Assembly (NCBI RefSeq): GCF_937616625.2
Contig: NC_065572.1
Location: 72,414,653 to 72,478,652, forward strand
DNA from: Mercurialis annua
Lineage: Eukaryota > Streptophyta > Magnoliopsida > Malpighiales > Euphorbiaceae
Length of the DNA stretch: 64,000 nucleotides
Reading direction: 5' to 3'
Shown here: one piece after another, positions 13,307 to 26,637 of the stretch
Layout of the letters: each line of letters starts with the position of its first letter
Position numbering within the stretch: the first letter of the stretch is position 1
Made by a program: the position numbers and the translations under genes
The notes under the pieces: generated by a model
Database searches by the model: none
What the model was told of the DNA's origin: nothing
What the model saw: the letters and a program-made list of their open reading frames with translations, nothing else

Positions 13307-13532
13307 TGAGAGAAATTTTTAGGTAGATTCAGTTCATCACGTCATTCGTGAACTAAATCTATCATATTATGACACGTCATTAAAATAATGACACTATCGT
13401 AATATTTTTATTTAAAAGTGTAAATAAGTAATAAACAAAATTACGATAATGCCACTATTTTAATAACGAGTCATAATGTAATAGGCTAGTTCACGGATGA
13501 TGTGGTAAACTGAGTTTATCTAAAAATCTCTC
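13307..13532. mobile_element. MITE with ~45-bp terminal inverted repeats
   Basis: The left arm (GAGAGAAATTTTTAGGTAGA...) and the reverse complement of the right arm (GGAGAGATTTTTAGATAAAC...) align through a CGTGAACT core about 45 bp in. The middle contains a second inverted pair around TTATGACACGTCATTAAAAT and ATTTTAATAACGAGTCATAA. A related copy lies at about 31980-32207, in intron 1 of the CIA30/SDR gene. Confidence 0.7.
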
Positions 13533-13689
13533 CAACTTTGAAGATGGCTTTTCCAGTAATTTGTGCATAATGGTAAAGAATTGTGGATAAACTATTCGTT
13601 TCTCATAAACATCTAGTGCATGGACTCGTCTTTTTGATGGTTTTTCTGCTTCTTACAACTGCTCTTTTCACCCCTCTAGATGAGTGTTT

Positions 13690-13825
13690 ATTCCATACAA
13701 CCATTGCGTCATGTTATTTTCACATCAAGCTAATGCGCATTTGTAATAGAGAATCTTTTAATTGTTACTTATTTTTTTTAATATAATAGAGTGAGCTTTT
13801 TATATGGAACGATTGTACAAACTCG
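13690..13825. repeat. Short dispersed element, family CAACCATTGYGYCATGT
   Basis: Contains CAACCATTGCGTCATGT near 13700, matching CAACCATTGCGCCATGT near 39707 and, in reverse complement, ATGGCACAATCGTTGCA near 32312-32328. The right end (ATATGGAACGATTGTAC) is a weaker inverted match. Probably a small non-autonomous transposon; boundaries are approximate. Confidence 0.4.
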
Positions 13826-14027
13826 TGAAGAGGGTTGAATGAGTGAATGAGGGAGAGTTTTTCGATCGATAAAAAACAAAAGTACCCTTATTTAGAGTTC
13901 TGAAACTACAGAAAGGAGACTTATGTTATCGTAATTGTTTCTATTCTAAAAAAGACTAAATGCACTTTTTTTCCTCGTATTAACAGAGAAAATACTGCCA
14001 TTTGTAACTTGAAAAGCAATCATTGAA

Positions 14028-14367
14028 GGCTTAATTGCTCCAAAAATCACCAACTTTCACGTGCTTTTGGTATTTGACACAAACTTTAATTTTGGCATAT
14101 AAATACACGAACTATCAATTTTTTTACATATATCACACGCGCACCATTTTTGACATAAAATGGCACCGTTCTTGACCTAAAACGGCACCGTTCTTGACCT
14201 AAAACGGCACCGTTCTTGACCTAAAACGACACCGTTTTTCACCTAAAACGGAAAATTGGTCATATATGCAAAAAATTGATAGTTCGTGTATTTATATGAC
14301 AAAATTAAAAGTTCGTGTCAATTACCAAAAACACGCGAAAGTTGGTGATTTTTTGTGCATTTAAGCC
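14028..14367. mobile_element. Mutator-like MITE with ~100-bp TIRs and an internal 22-bp tandem repeat
   Basis: The ends GGCTTAATTGC... and ...GCATTTAAGCC are inverted copies over about 100 bp, sharing ATCACCAACTTTC and TAAATACACGAACTATCAA. The flanks ATCATTGAA (14019-14027) and ATAATTGAA (14368-14376) match at 8 of 9 positions, the 9-bp duplication expected of MULEs. The centre (about 14156-14251) holds roughly four copies of a 22-bp unit containing ACCGTTCTTGACCTAAAACG. Confidence 0.85.
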
Positions 14368-14602
14368 ATAATTGAACTAATAGCTATGATGTACATCAAG
14401 AAAAAAAATAAAAATTGTCAGACTGAGATTCAAATAATCTTTTGAAATCAGGAGTGGCTTGTGCTCACGAACCTACTAGAAAAAAATAGATTTTATACAG
14501 TTTAGCACATTTGAGATTCTTGTGACAAATTGAGTTGAAGGAAAATATTGAAATACATACCTTATCCTTTTCAATAGTCAATATATTTTAGCAATGAAAT
14601 AT

Positions 14603-14822
14603 GGGCAAATTACTTTAAAACCTCTCACATTTATCATAATTACACACCTGGTCTCTAACTTACAAGGGTTGAGTTTTCTCAGTTGACTAACACCAAAAAT
14701 GAACGAAAGAACTACATTGTTGATGCAAAACAAAAGTGAGAGACCAAATCATTTGATTTTTAAATAAGAGGGATCAAAATGTGAATTATGACATATGTGA
14801 GGGCCTTCAGAATAATTTGCTC
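14603..14822. mobile_element. MITE with long imperfect TIRs
   Basis: The left end (GGGCAAATTACTTTAAAACC TCTCACAT) and the reverse complement of the right end (GAGCAAATTATTCTGAAGGC CCTCACAT) match imperfectly over about 55 bp through ...CATAATT. The interior is non-coding. The flanks show only a weak 9-bp similarity, so assignment to Mutator-like elements is tentative. Confidence 0.65.
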
Positions 14823-15590
14823 ATGATCTATGGATTTTTACCATATATCTTAGTTATTATTTCTTTTTCTTACTCTTTGGTGGTTTTATCTACCCTATAT
14901 GGGTTTTATTAACTCTTATGAGTTGTTTCTTCTTCATATCGGAAGTGTACAAGGTATTTCCTTTTGATTTCTATAGGAAATCTTAAGATCTACAACTCGA
15001 TATTTTGTGCTCTCAGAAATCGCTTGATGGTTTTTCGTTTAGGAGTTGATCAGAACAAGTGTGTCGTCAAAATTTCGGTCTTGTGCTTTCGTTTGTAAGA
15101 GTGGTTTATAAATTTAATTTACAGCTTGAATCATACTCTTGTTGTAATTTTTAAATTTGTAAATTGTATATCATTTAGCTAGATTTATATTTAGATCTAG
15201 ACTTATGATGTTTTTGTTGGCTGACAGATTTAGTTGTCAAATAGCCTTATATGTTGTAATTTTCTAGTCTGTTTTTGCGGCTAGATTTGAGACTCTTGTA
15301 GTTGATTTTAATCTATAGATGAAACCATCTTCTGACAAAAAAAAGTGCATTTTAATACTTTTTTTTATAAACAGGGGGCTTAATTTGACCCAAACTCAAA
15401 CACGAGTGGTATATTTGCACCTTTAGCATAGGTTAATAGTGGAAATTGTAAATATTATTTTTATTTAATTTTGTAATTTTTTTTCCGGACCTTTGACGAT
15501 TTGACGAAATTAATCCCCAATTGAAGTCGGAAACGAAGAACCCTTTTTTAGGACAAATTGAAAAGAGTAATAAATTATAATAGTAATAAT
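14823..15590 (+). other. Spacer upstream of HAC1
   Basis: No gene or clear transposon structure seen. The last 150 bp presumably hold the HAC1 promoter, but I see no decisive core motif. Confidence 0.4.
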
Positions 15591-15833
15591 TACAATCAAT
15601 TATCATAATTGGAAGGAACGCACAAGCACTCTGCTCGACTTATTCGATTGGATTGGATTGGATTTTGCTGCTGTTTTTTCGTCTTCTACATCAATTTTTG
15701 GTAAGAAAATAAAGTACCGAGTGCCGTGAGCTTTTTACGCGGGGGATTTTGAACGATCAACTCAATCGACTCGCTAACTCAGGCTTTCACTCCGTTTTTC
15801 TCTCAATTGATTGCTCAATTGCAATCGTTTCAG

Positions 15834-16273
15834 GTTCGTTGTTAGGGTTTTTAGATGTTTTATTGTTTTATTTTGATTTAACCTAATTTGTTTTTTGATA
15901 CACCTTTTCCATTATTAACTTAGGGTTAGTTACTAAATTATTGTTAATTAGTCAATTCATTATGAATTTAATTGCTACTTCAGTCGGTGATCCATTTGTT
16001 CAATTGCCTTCAGTAATCAATTTCAAGGATTGTGTTTTTGGACATTATTCAATATTTGTTTCTTAAATGATCTATTTGCAGTATTTGGATTATTTTATAT
16101 CCATTTGTGTGTGTTTTATGATTATTAAGTGTTTTATTGCTCGCCATTTATGTTTAACTGAAATACTTTATCTATTTGTTTCTGTTCTTTAAGCTCATAG
16201 CTTTTATTCTTTGAAATATGTTGATAAATATTGATTATGTGCAGAAGTAATGAAATTTTGATGGTATTTCCAG
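15834..16273 (+). other. HAC1: HAC1 5' leader intron
   Basis: The donor is CAG|GTTCGTTG after 15833 and the acceptor is TATTTCCAG ending at 16273. The intron opens with a telo-box-like TTAGGGTTTT. It separates an untranslated first exon (about 15.6-15.83 kb) from the exon with the start codon. Confidence 0.55.
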
Positions 16274-16333
16274 TTGGAACTGAAGCATCAGCAGCCGCAG
16301 TATGAGTAGGTTGTAGGTATAGGTGCAAAGGAA

Positions 16334-19300
16334 ATGAATGTGCAGACACATATGTCTGGGCAGGTTCCCAATCAACTGCCCCAGCAAAATGGGAATTCCC
16401 AGTTGCAGAATTTAGCAGCTGGTGGAACTGGAGTTGCAGCTCCTCCTAATATGTTCAACGTGGACCCTGAGCTTCATAGAGCTCGCGCTTACATGAAAGA
16501 GAAAATGTAACACTTCCCATTTTTTTTCTTTGCCATCCTTTGCATTTGTCTCTCTATATTGTATTATATGTTTCTACTGTAGTTCAACCTCTGTCATTGT
16601 TAGTTTAGGTTTTCTAGTTGATTTCAGTAGTATCTAGGTATCATACCTCTCCTATAATGCTCATGGTGATTAGCCCTTACCTACCTACTTTCTTCACAGC
16701 TTTGGCTTCATGCAGGGTGCATATGCTAGCTGATTTTACTATTTAACGTATGATCTTTCTTGGTACTTACATATGTGCTGCATTAATTTCCTTGTAAACC
16801 AAAAGTATAATCCCTCAATTGGCAGTTGCTCAGTAAGCAACATTGTCTAATTAAGCAACATTGTCTAATTTAGATAATGACAATTATATAAAGCTTTGTT
16901 CTTCATGTTTTATGCCTTTGTATGTACAAATATGGATCTGTCAAAGCCAATGCTGAATACCTGTTTTTCTTGAAAGAAGATTCGAAACTCAGGCTTTGCC
17001 TTAAATTTTGGGATCTGTACCATAAATTTGGTGCACGATAATTTTTCCCTTCCCATGTTGCTGCTGAAATTTTTATTTATATTTTCAATCTCAATTTCAA
17101 TGGATAAATTCTGTTCATGGATTTTGTCGATGTTATTAATAATATTAGTGTTTGACCTGTAATCAGTACACATTTAATGCTGACTTCTAGTTTTTTTTCC
17201 TAGCTTTGCCATTATATTGCAGCGGCAGCAGCAGCCAGTTAGCGAACCACAAAAACAGAAATTTAAGGATATTGCTAAACGCTTGGAGGAGGGTCTATTC
17301 AAAGCTGCTCACTCAAAGGTTTATTGATCTCTTCTTTTCAACACCTCATAAAGTTTAATCATTAATTATTTCTAGAAGAAAACAATAGCATTATTTACTT
17401 TGTTAAATTTATGTTCTTGTATTCTTTGTGAACTTGCTGCCGTATTTTGCTGTCCCATTCCTTGATTTCCTGTCAGAGATGTATTTTCTTTATGATTAAC
17501 AAATTATTTTGTTGTAGGAGGACTACATGAACCTAAACACTTTAGAGAGTCGACTTAGCAATCTGATCAAGCGTGCGCCTGCGAATAACCACAATCAACG
17601 ACATGTGCAGCTGGTTAATCCTTCCTCTTCCATTGGTACAATGATACCAACCCCTGGTATGGCACATGGTGGGAACTCCAATCTGATGGTATCTTCTGTA
17701 GATTCCATGATGATTGCTTCTAGTGGTGGTGATAGTATAGCAGCTACAACAGTGAACTCAGGTGGCCTAATGCCTTCTAGCGGTATACATGGTGGTTCCT
17801 TTAGATCCGATGGTAAATTTAATCTTTTATATTGATAATATGAATGCGCATTTTTGATTTCTCCATCCTGATTAAAAAAAAAATTATGGTTGCAGGAGGT
17901 CTACCTAATGGATATCAACAGTCACCAAACAATTTTTCTATTAACTCTGGTGGTAATATGCCATCCCTGGGTGTTCAAAGAATGACAAGTCAGATGATTC
18001 CAACTCCTGGTTTCAATAATAGCAACAACAGTAATATTAATAATCACTCTTATGTTAATACGGAGTCTTCTAATAATGTTAGTGGTTATTCAACTGTTGA
18101 ATCAACAATGATATCACAGCCGCTGCAGCAAAAGCAGTACATTGGTGGTCAAAATAGTCGCATATTGCAGAACCTTGGCAGCCAAATGGGTAGCAGTATC
18201 AGATCTGGCTTGCAGCAGAAATCTTATGGCTTTTCAAACAATGGTATAAATAGTGGAATGGGTATCGTTGGGAACAATTTACAGCTTGTTAGTGAACCCT
18301 GTACGTCTGAGGGTTACATGACTTCTACACCTTATGCTAGTTCTCCCAAACCTTTGCAGCAGCACTTTGATCCGCAACAGAGACAATTAATCCAGGGTAC
18401 CATCTCTCTCTCTTTATATCTTCGTCTCTTTGTTTCCCCTCTACATACTGTTAGCTCATGATATCTATCATGTCATATGAAACTTGTGATGCGATACATT
18501 TATTTTGGGTTGAGTACAGCAAAGTCTAATGACCAAGGTTTTTCTTGTCAGGTGATGGGTATGGACTAAGTACTGCTGATTCTTTCGGCTCTGGTAACTT
18601 CTATGGTGCGGTAACATCTGCTGGACCAGTTGTGAACTCTCAAAATATGGCCTCTGTGAACTTGCAATCTATCTCTAAAACTAATTCGTCTCTGGTAAAT
18701 AATAAGTCTAGCATACATGGTATCCAACAAGCTGCACATTTGAAACCTCAATCAGTTGATCAATCTGAAAAGATGAATTTCCAGTCTTCACTAGCTTCAA
18801 GAGACGCTGTTCTACAACCTCATCAGCAACATCATCATCAGTTTCAACAACAGCAATTCAACCAACAACATAGCCTCCAAAAGCAGCAAAACCAGCAGCA
18901 TCACATGTTGCATGATACTTTTGATCAATCTCAGCTGGTATCGGATCCTAATACCCAAGTTAAGAATGAGTTGGGGGTGGAAAATGAATCCCTCCACTCA
19001 CAAACCCCTCAACATTTCCAAATGTTGGAGTTACAAAATCAATTTCAACAGAATGTTGTTGAAGACCGTACTAGGGGTGCACAGAATCTCTCTCTTCCAT
19101 CAAGGCAGAATGAAATGTGTTCGTCGATGGTCCAAAATTCACAGCAAATGCAGCAGATGTTGCATCCACATCAATCGGTCTCAGAGTCTCAAACTGATTT
19201 TGATTGCCTTCACATTGGAACACCATTAGATTCAGTATTGCAGGGTCAGTGGCATCCTCATTTGCAAGATAGAACTGGCATACCTGGTAGAATGTCACAT

Positions 19301-22300
19301 GAGCAGCATGTCCAAGAGGATTTCCGTCAAAGAATATCTGGTCAGGATGAAGCTCAACGTAATAGTTTGACTTCAGAAGGATTATTTATTGGAAAAAGTG
19401 TTCTTCCTAGAAGCACATCCGAGAATCAAAATGGCGTCACTTGTAAATCTGGCAATGCACACAATGATCGGCAGTTCAGAAATCAGCAAAGATGGCTTCT
19501 ATTCTTGATGCATTCTCGCCGATGTACAGCACCCGAAGGGAAATGTCCTGAGGCGAATTGTATTACTGTCCAAAAATTATTGAGGCATATGGATAAATGC
19601 AGCATATCACTTTGTACATTTCCTCGATGCCATCATACCAAGATTTTGGTTCGACACAACAAAACCTGCAAGGATGCAAGTTGCCCTGTCTGTATTCCTG
19701 TCAAAAATTATATAGAGACGCAAATTAGGCCACGTTCTCGTTCAGTCTTAGATTCTAGTTTACAAAGCAAACCAAACCATGGTGGTGATAATTCAGCTAA
19801 AGTAATTTCAAAATATCCATCAGTCGAAACTTCTGAAGAACCACATTCTCCAAAGCGGATGAAGATAGAGCAGGCCCCCCAGTCTCTCAAAACTGAGAAT
19901 GACAGTTGTGCTGTGCCTGCTTTTGGGGCCAATGCTTCCCATTTGTCCAAGGATGCCCAGCACCAAGATCTCACACAGGGAGACACAACTATACAAGTTA
20001 AGTCTGAATACATGGAAGTGAAATTGGAGGGTTCCATAAATTCTAGGCAAGGAAGTCCTGGTAAAATTGGAAAGGGAAAGGATAATGTGGAAGACACAAG
20101 CAAACAAAAGTTTGATGGTGAATTTGTTGCAAGGGCTGAGTCGTCCATTTCAGTTAAGCCAGAGAGCATTAAAGTTGAGAAAGAAGCTGATTTAATGAAG
20201 CAAGAAAATTCCGCACAGCCTGCTGATAATGCTGTGGGAACTAAGTCTGGGAAGCCAAAGATTAAAGGAGTATCTTTGACTGAACTTTTCACCCCTGAAC
20301 AAGTAAGAGAGCATATTACAGGCCTCAGGCAATGGGTTGGCCAGGTAACTTTACTGCTCTTTCTTTACTTAGATTCTTTTGTCCTGTACAGGTTATGTAA
20401 GCATATTACTTTTTCAGTTAAAAATATATAGGATGTGCATTAGAAATTAAGGTGAAACTTGAATGCTCATGTGCTAATCAGATGATAGTTTTCTTTAATT
20501 ATGAAGTTAGAGATATGCTTACAAGTTACAGCACTAATCTGCAGCCTTGCAATATCTTTTCTTTCTATAGTTATATAATTTCTGACCCTTTACTTTTTTT
20601 GCTTATGTTCAAAAGTGTCAAGCAGCTGAAAAGCAATGGCACCATGATCCATTTATTTTTGTCCTAGAACGTGTCATTGTATTAGTTTGTGTATGTCTAC
20701 CTCTATGTATAATCTAAGGCTTGTCTACGCTTCAAATTCTTTTTCTTTTCACCTTTTGGCTGGCTTATTTTTTTTTTTTGTTGTGAATATCGTTTTCAAA
20801 ATTTCATTCAGAGCCTCTTTTTATTCTGTTTTTCCAATTATTGATAGCAAGAAACTCCCCTGGTAATTTATCTTTCTCATTCTTTCTAAATCTTTGTAGC
20901 ATGCTAACGTGCATAGTGGAATACTCATAGTAAGAACAATAATTAAAACAAGGGGAATATGTTTTGTAGTGTTTGCCAAGTCCCCAAACCACATTGAATC
21001 ATGTTTATATTTTTTTAAGCATCCAAATGGAGTGATGATAAAAATCTGTTACTTAGGAAATGTTTTTTTTAAAAAATTCATAGTGGAAATACCATCATTC
21101 ATTTTCTTATAATTTAAATCTTATTGGGCTTAACCTCCATTGGTAGGCATGTGTTGGATAAAGTGTATGGTATTAAGTTGCTTGCACGTTGTTTACGATT
21201 ATTACTATTACTGTACAATTGTTACAATTATTGATTGTGCAGAGTGAGGTAAAGGCTTTATTATTGTTACTATTACTTAAAAAATTTACTGCTGTTCATA
21301 TTACTATTATTAATTTACTTTAATTGTGTGCAGAGTAAGGCGAAGGCGGAAAAGAACCAAGCAATGGAGAGTACAATGAGTGAGAACTCTTGTCAGTTAT
21401 GTGCAGTTGAAAAGCTTACTTTTGAACCACCGCCTATTTATTGCACACCTTGTGGTGCCCGCATTAAGCGGAATGCAATGTATTACACTGTGGGAGCTGG
21501 TGATACTAGGCACTCTTTTTGCATTCCATGCTATAATGACGCTCGTGGAGACAGTATTCTTGTTGATGGGGCTTCTATACAAAAGGCGAGGCTTGAGAAG
21601 AAGAAAAATGACGAGGAGACTGAAGAATGGGTATATATGCATGTTACCGCCGTGTCATTATGTTGCGTGTTGATTTATATAACTAGACTAACAATTTTCT
21701 CTGGCTGAAACTTGTGCAGTGGGTTCAATGTGACAAGTGTGAAGCATGGCAACACCAAATATGTGCTTTATTTAATGGGCGACGAAATGATGGTGGACAA
21801 GCTGAATATACTTGCCCTAATTGCTATATGGAAGAGGTTGAAAGAGGTGAACGTAAGCCCTTACCGCAGAGTGCAGTTCTTGGGGCCAAAGATCTGCCAA
21901 GAACAATATTAAGTGACCACATAGAGCAACGACTTTTCAAGAGGTTGAAACATGAAAGGCAGGACAGAGCTAGGATGCAAGGAAAGACATATGATGAGGT
22001 GATTTATGTACCACGCGCAGCTTGCTAATTTTTTTAATTTATTTTTCAATTTCTGTTGACACTTTAACAAATACAATTTTAATTGATGCTATTAGAAATA
22101 TGACCATTGTTCAGAATGAGTGGTCCAGTATAGTGGAGAGGCTAATAAATTAATTTAGCTTGCGGAACATGGCATTAATTAGATGTCTGGCTTAAAGAGG
22201 AGATTATATGATGGTTACAATCTGTGTTAGACAGGACTGAAAAGTTATATATAACATTGCAATTTTTTTAAAATTATAAGAAAGTTTGTCCAACAAACAT

Positions 22301-25300
22301 GTCCATTATGCATAACCTAAGGGCTTTTTAGTGATTCTCTCCATGTTGCACTTTTCCATTCCAATGGTCCTGTTTTTTGTGCAATGAATAACCTTTACAT
22401 TGTTTTTGGTGCATGCAATTTAGACTGCATTTATATAATCTAATTTCTTTACAATCAACATCTTAAGGTTGCTGGAGCAGAATCACTTGTCATTCGAGTT
22501 GTTTCATCAGTTGACAAGAAGTTGGAGGTGAAGCAGCGGTTCCTTGAAATTTTTCGAGAAGAGAATTACCCAACTGAGTTCCCTTATAAGTCCAAGGTGT
22601 GTGGGGTCCTTTTTACCTTATTTTGATCAAAGTGCAATGTTTTCTTTTTCTTTTCACCCAAAACACAAGCAGACAGGAGAAGGAGCGAATTGACAGTTAG
22701 CTATAAATTTTAGATTATCGAGTATTGACCAAAACTACTTCTTCCAGGTAGTTTTGCTGTTTCAGAAGATAGAAGGTGTGGAGGTTTGCCTGTTTGGCAT
22801 GTATGTCCAAGAATTTGGATCAGAAACTCACTTTCCGAATCAGCGCCGCGTCTATCTCTCTTACCTGGATTCTGTGAAGTATTTCAGACCTGAGATTAAA
22901 GCGGTGACAGGGGAGGCTCTGCGTACATTTGTTTACCATGAAATATTGGTTAGTTTGAAACACTTACTGATTGCATGTCTGATTTGGTGGAGTATGTGAA
23001 TTTGACATAGAACTTCCTCTTTCCTCTTTCCTCATTAATCTTTAAATGGACATCTCTTTGCAGATTGGATACCTAGAATACTGCAAGAAGAGAGGTTTTA
23101 CGAGCTGCTATATATGGGCTTGCCCTCCATTAAAGGGTGAAGACTATATTTTATATTGCCATCCAGAAATTCAAAAAACACCAAAATCTGACAAACTTCG
23201 GGAATGGTGAGTCTGGCAACTTGAGAGGTCTTTTTTACATACTATTGGTGGATGGAGATCTATTTAATTTCTTATATGACTCTTATTTTGTGGCTTGTTG
23301 GTCATCTTTTTTATTTAGGTATTTGGCGATGTTGCGGAAAGCTTCAAAGGAAAATATTGTGGTTGACTTAACTAATTTATATGATCATTTCTTTGTTTCC
23401 ACGGGTGAATGTAAGGCGAGGGTTACAGCAGCTAGGCTGCCATACTTTGATGGTGATTATTGGCCTGGCGCTGCAGAAGATTTAATTTATCAGCTTAACC
23501 AAGACGAAGATGGTAGAAGACAGAACAAAAAGGGAACCACAAAAAAGACCATAACAAAGAGGGCTCTAAAAGCATCTGGTCAGTCGGATCTTTCTGGTAA
23601 TGCGTCAAAGGATCTGCTGCTGATGCATAAAGTAATTCTTCTTCCCCATATATTACAGTATTTCTTCTTGGTTATCTTCTTTTTACAACAATGTTACAAC
23701 AAAGTACAATGCAGTTGTGGCTATGTGATTCTTGGAGCTTTACTATACAATATATACAAAACCTTCAAAGTTATTACCTGGCTGTAATTTTCATTTCTAA
23801 TAAGGTGCTTTTGCTTCCAGCTTGGTGAGACTATTTCCCCAATGAAGGAGGATTTTATCATGGTTCACTTACAGCATTGCTGCACGCATTGTTGCATTTT
23901 AATGGTTTCCGGAAACCGTTGGGTTTGCAACCAGTGCAAGAATTTTCAGATTTGTGATAAGTAAGATATCTGCAATTGTTACTGTATTACTGTTTAGACA
24001 TAGAAGATGTTATTTTCAACAATGACAGATTAAATGGAGCAGAGGTCAATGTATTTTTTCTAATCTAACATGATCCCTCTTCCTCGCTGGTAGCATGCAA
24101 AATGACTATGCGAAATTGATGCTATCCAATCTCCTATCATCTTTAACTTTTATTTTCCTTTCTTTTCCTGTCAGAACTTGATTATTTTTCCGTTAATGTG
24201 CTAAAACATTTATTTTTCCTTTTTTCCTGTCAACTTAATTTTTTTCTCCCATGATGTGCTAAAATGTTATTTGTGCTAGCTCTTCCAGTTTAAGTGTGAG
24301 ATGTGCTCTTAAGTTATTTTCAATTGCATCTCCTTTTACTTAAATGAGTCCAATCAATTTAAAGAAAGAGATCTGCATTTTCTCTGTATTATTATTTTCT
24401 AGTAGCCACCTCTATTGGCTCTGATGTCTTTGATTTCATTCTAAGGTGTTATGAGGCTGAACAGAAACGTGAAGAAAGGGAGCGACATCCTGTCAACCAT
24501 AGGGAGAAACATGCACTCTATCCAGTAAGCTGTTCCTCCTTGGATTGTCGCATCTCCTACAATCTGAGTTGTGATGCATTGAAAGCTTTTACTGTGTTTT
24601 ATTTATTCCAGAGAACCTTAGAAACTGAAAAACATCGCCACTAAATTGTGCAGGCTGAAATCACGGATGTACAAGTTGACACAAAAGATAATGATGAAAT
24701 TCTTGAGAGTGAATTCTTCGATACAAGACAAGCATTTTTGAGTCTTTGTCAAGGAAATCATTATCAATATGATACTTTACGCCGGGCTAAACATTCCTCG
24801 ATGATGGTCCTATACCATCTCCATAATCCCACTGCTCCTGCTTTTGTGACGACGTGCAATGTATGCCATCTTGATATAGAAACAGGTCAAGGTTGGCGTT
24901 GTGAAGTTTGCCCCGACTTTGATGTATGTAATGCTTGCTATCAAAAGGACGGGAGAATTGATCATCCTCATAAGTTAACTAATCACCCATCCACGGCTGA
25001 TCGTGATGCCCAGAATAAAGAAGCTAGGCAACAAAGGGTTGTGCAGGTACTTTTGCTCCTTTTTGGATAGATTTAGCTGCAACAGCGCTGGTGTTTCTTT
25101 CACTTACTTTTAAATTGTGGTTTGTTGTGTAGGACAAAGGAATCGCACATTTTATCTTCTTTTTCCCCCAATGTTTCTGTTTCCATCAAATAACCCATCG
25201 TGTTTCTTTCACATTTTTTTGTTTTTTTTTTCTCACTTCTAGAACCAAGTAATGAAAAAAAGAGAACTCCGGAAGCTGATACGTCTGCAATGTTTAAAGA

Positions 25301-25843
25301 ATGAGAATTTAATTGCAATTTTAATTTGAATTAGGATTTAATATGGTGTCCTTTTATGTTATGAACTCAGAATTTTTTATCATTTTATGCAAAGCCTGAT
25401 TCATTCACTTATTTGAAACTGCAGCTTAGGAAAATGCTTGATCTTCTGGTGCATGCGTCACAATGCCGTTCTCCCCAGTGCCAATATCCAAATTGTCGCA
25501 AGGTGAAGGGGCTCTTCCGGCATGGAATACAGTGCAAGACACGTGCATCTGGAGGCTGTGTACTGTGTAAGAAGATGTGGTATCTCCTGCAACTTCATGC
25601 TCGGGCATGCAAGGAATCTGAATGCCACGTACCGCGTTGCAGGTTTATAATTCACCTTTAGGCCAAGAAGATGATGTTCCTCTTTATATTTATCTCCCTT
25701 TTATTTTGACCTAAATTTTTTTATATTTCTGCAGAGATCTGAAAGAACATATGAGACGGCTACAGCAGCAGTCTGATTCACGCCGTAGGGCTGCAGTGAT
25801 GGAGATGATGAGACAGAGAGCTGCAGAGGTGGCTGGTAATTGA
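16334..25843 (+). CDS. HAC1: CBP/p300-type histone acetyltransferase HAC1, 16 coding exons
   Basis: Encodes about 1725 residues (Arabidopsis HAC1 is about 1700). Exons: 16334-16506, 17204-17318, 17518-17812, 17896-18396, 18552-20344, 21334-21630, 21720-21998, 22468-22596, 22748-22948, 23064-23206, 23319-23631, 23821-23960, 24446-24524, 24654-25046, 25425-25642, 25735-25843. Domains in order: a Gln/Asn/Ser-rich N-terminus with repeated MIPTPG motifs; TAZ1 (about 673-748); a Cys-rich RING-like part then PHD (about 978-1095, [19 protein letters not shown]); the KAT11 catalytic domain (about 1150-1400); a ZZ-like finger (about 1430-1462); ZZ (about 1550-1595); TAZ2 (about 1618-1700). Within KAT11, W1279 (IWACPP) and Y1310 (EWY) align with the p300 catalytic Trp and Tyr, so the enzyme looks active. 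It acetylates histones (and probably other nuclear proteins) from acetyl-CoA as a co-activator. EPL1 lies directly upstream. Confidence 0.95.
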
Positions 25844-26637
25844 GGGTAACTTATTTTTGTACATATTATTGTATGGCTGTTTTTGGATGCAAGGGTTGCC
25901 GATTTGAGCGTGGTAGACCAATATGGTTTTCTGCTGCTCCATTAGAGCACTGCTTGAAATGAAGCAGTGCGTGAAAAGTGGTAGGCTTAGGTTCAGAAGG
26001 GGATATAGGCATATGATAGGAAGCTATTTTTTTTATTCATATCTCCACGGCTTACTTTCCCTGCAAACCCGAAAATGAAAAAACCCGGAGAAAAGTAAGT
26101 GGAATTCATTTACTGAAGATGCCCGGCGTCACCAGCAGTAGCTAACTATTTGCCTCGAGTATAGGATTACTGATGTGTGCTAGGAAGTGGCTCAATTCGG
26201 TGATTCTTTGATTTTATATCTTGTCGGTCTAATGCCATGAGTTTGTGGCCATTGTACTATAATAGTTCTAATCTGTCTTTTAAAGTGTTTTTTCTTACAG
26301 AGGAATGATCGAGGGAGTTTACTATTGTTTCCCCCTCTTGTTTTTTCTTTTGGGGTTTTTGTTTTGTTGTGAAATTACCCTTCATTATTTGATCCACCTT
26401 TTTGTAGAATGCTTGCCATTTATTATTGGAAGAAATAAGTAGTATGTTATAAAATGCAGCATTTATTTTTGGTTTAATTGTCTCTATGTATATTACTTTT
26501 ACTTTGTTTGGTGATTTTTTTTATAGAATAGAAATTTATATTAATATGGATAAAAACAGAATGCAATAAGTTTCTAAGCCAAACTAACAAGAGATGAGAA
26601 TCTGAATGAAAAAATATAAGAATTTCTTAGTTGTCTC
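25844..26637 (+). other. HAC1 3' UTR and spacer
   Basis: T-rich transcribed-looking sequence follows the TGA at 25841-25843 to about 26.35 kb. Beyond that it is plain AT-rich spacer up to the tandem duplication. Confidence 0.5.

Noticed and set aside
12778..15590. Possible complex I 23-kDa subunit gene between EPL1 and HAC1, expected from Arabidopsis order
   Set aside because: No frame with the ferredoxin-like CxxCxxCxxxCP motifs on either strand; the spacer is MITEs and AT-rich DNA.
19708..20292. 194-codon reverse open frame
   Set aside because: Lies antisense to the large HAC1 exon, with no domain content; it is a shadow of the coding strand.
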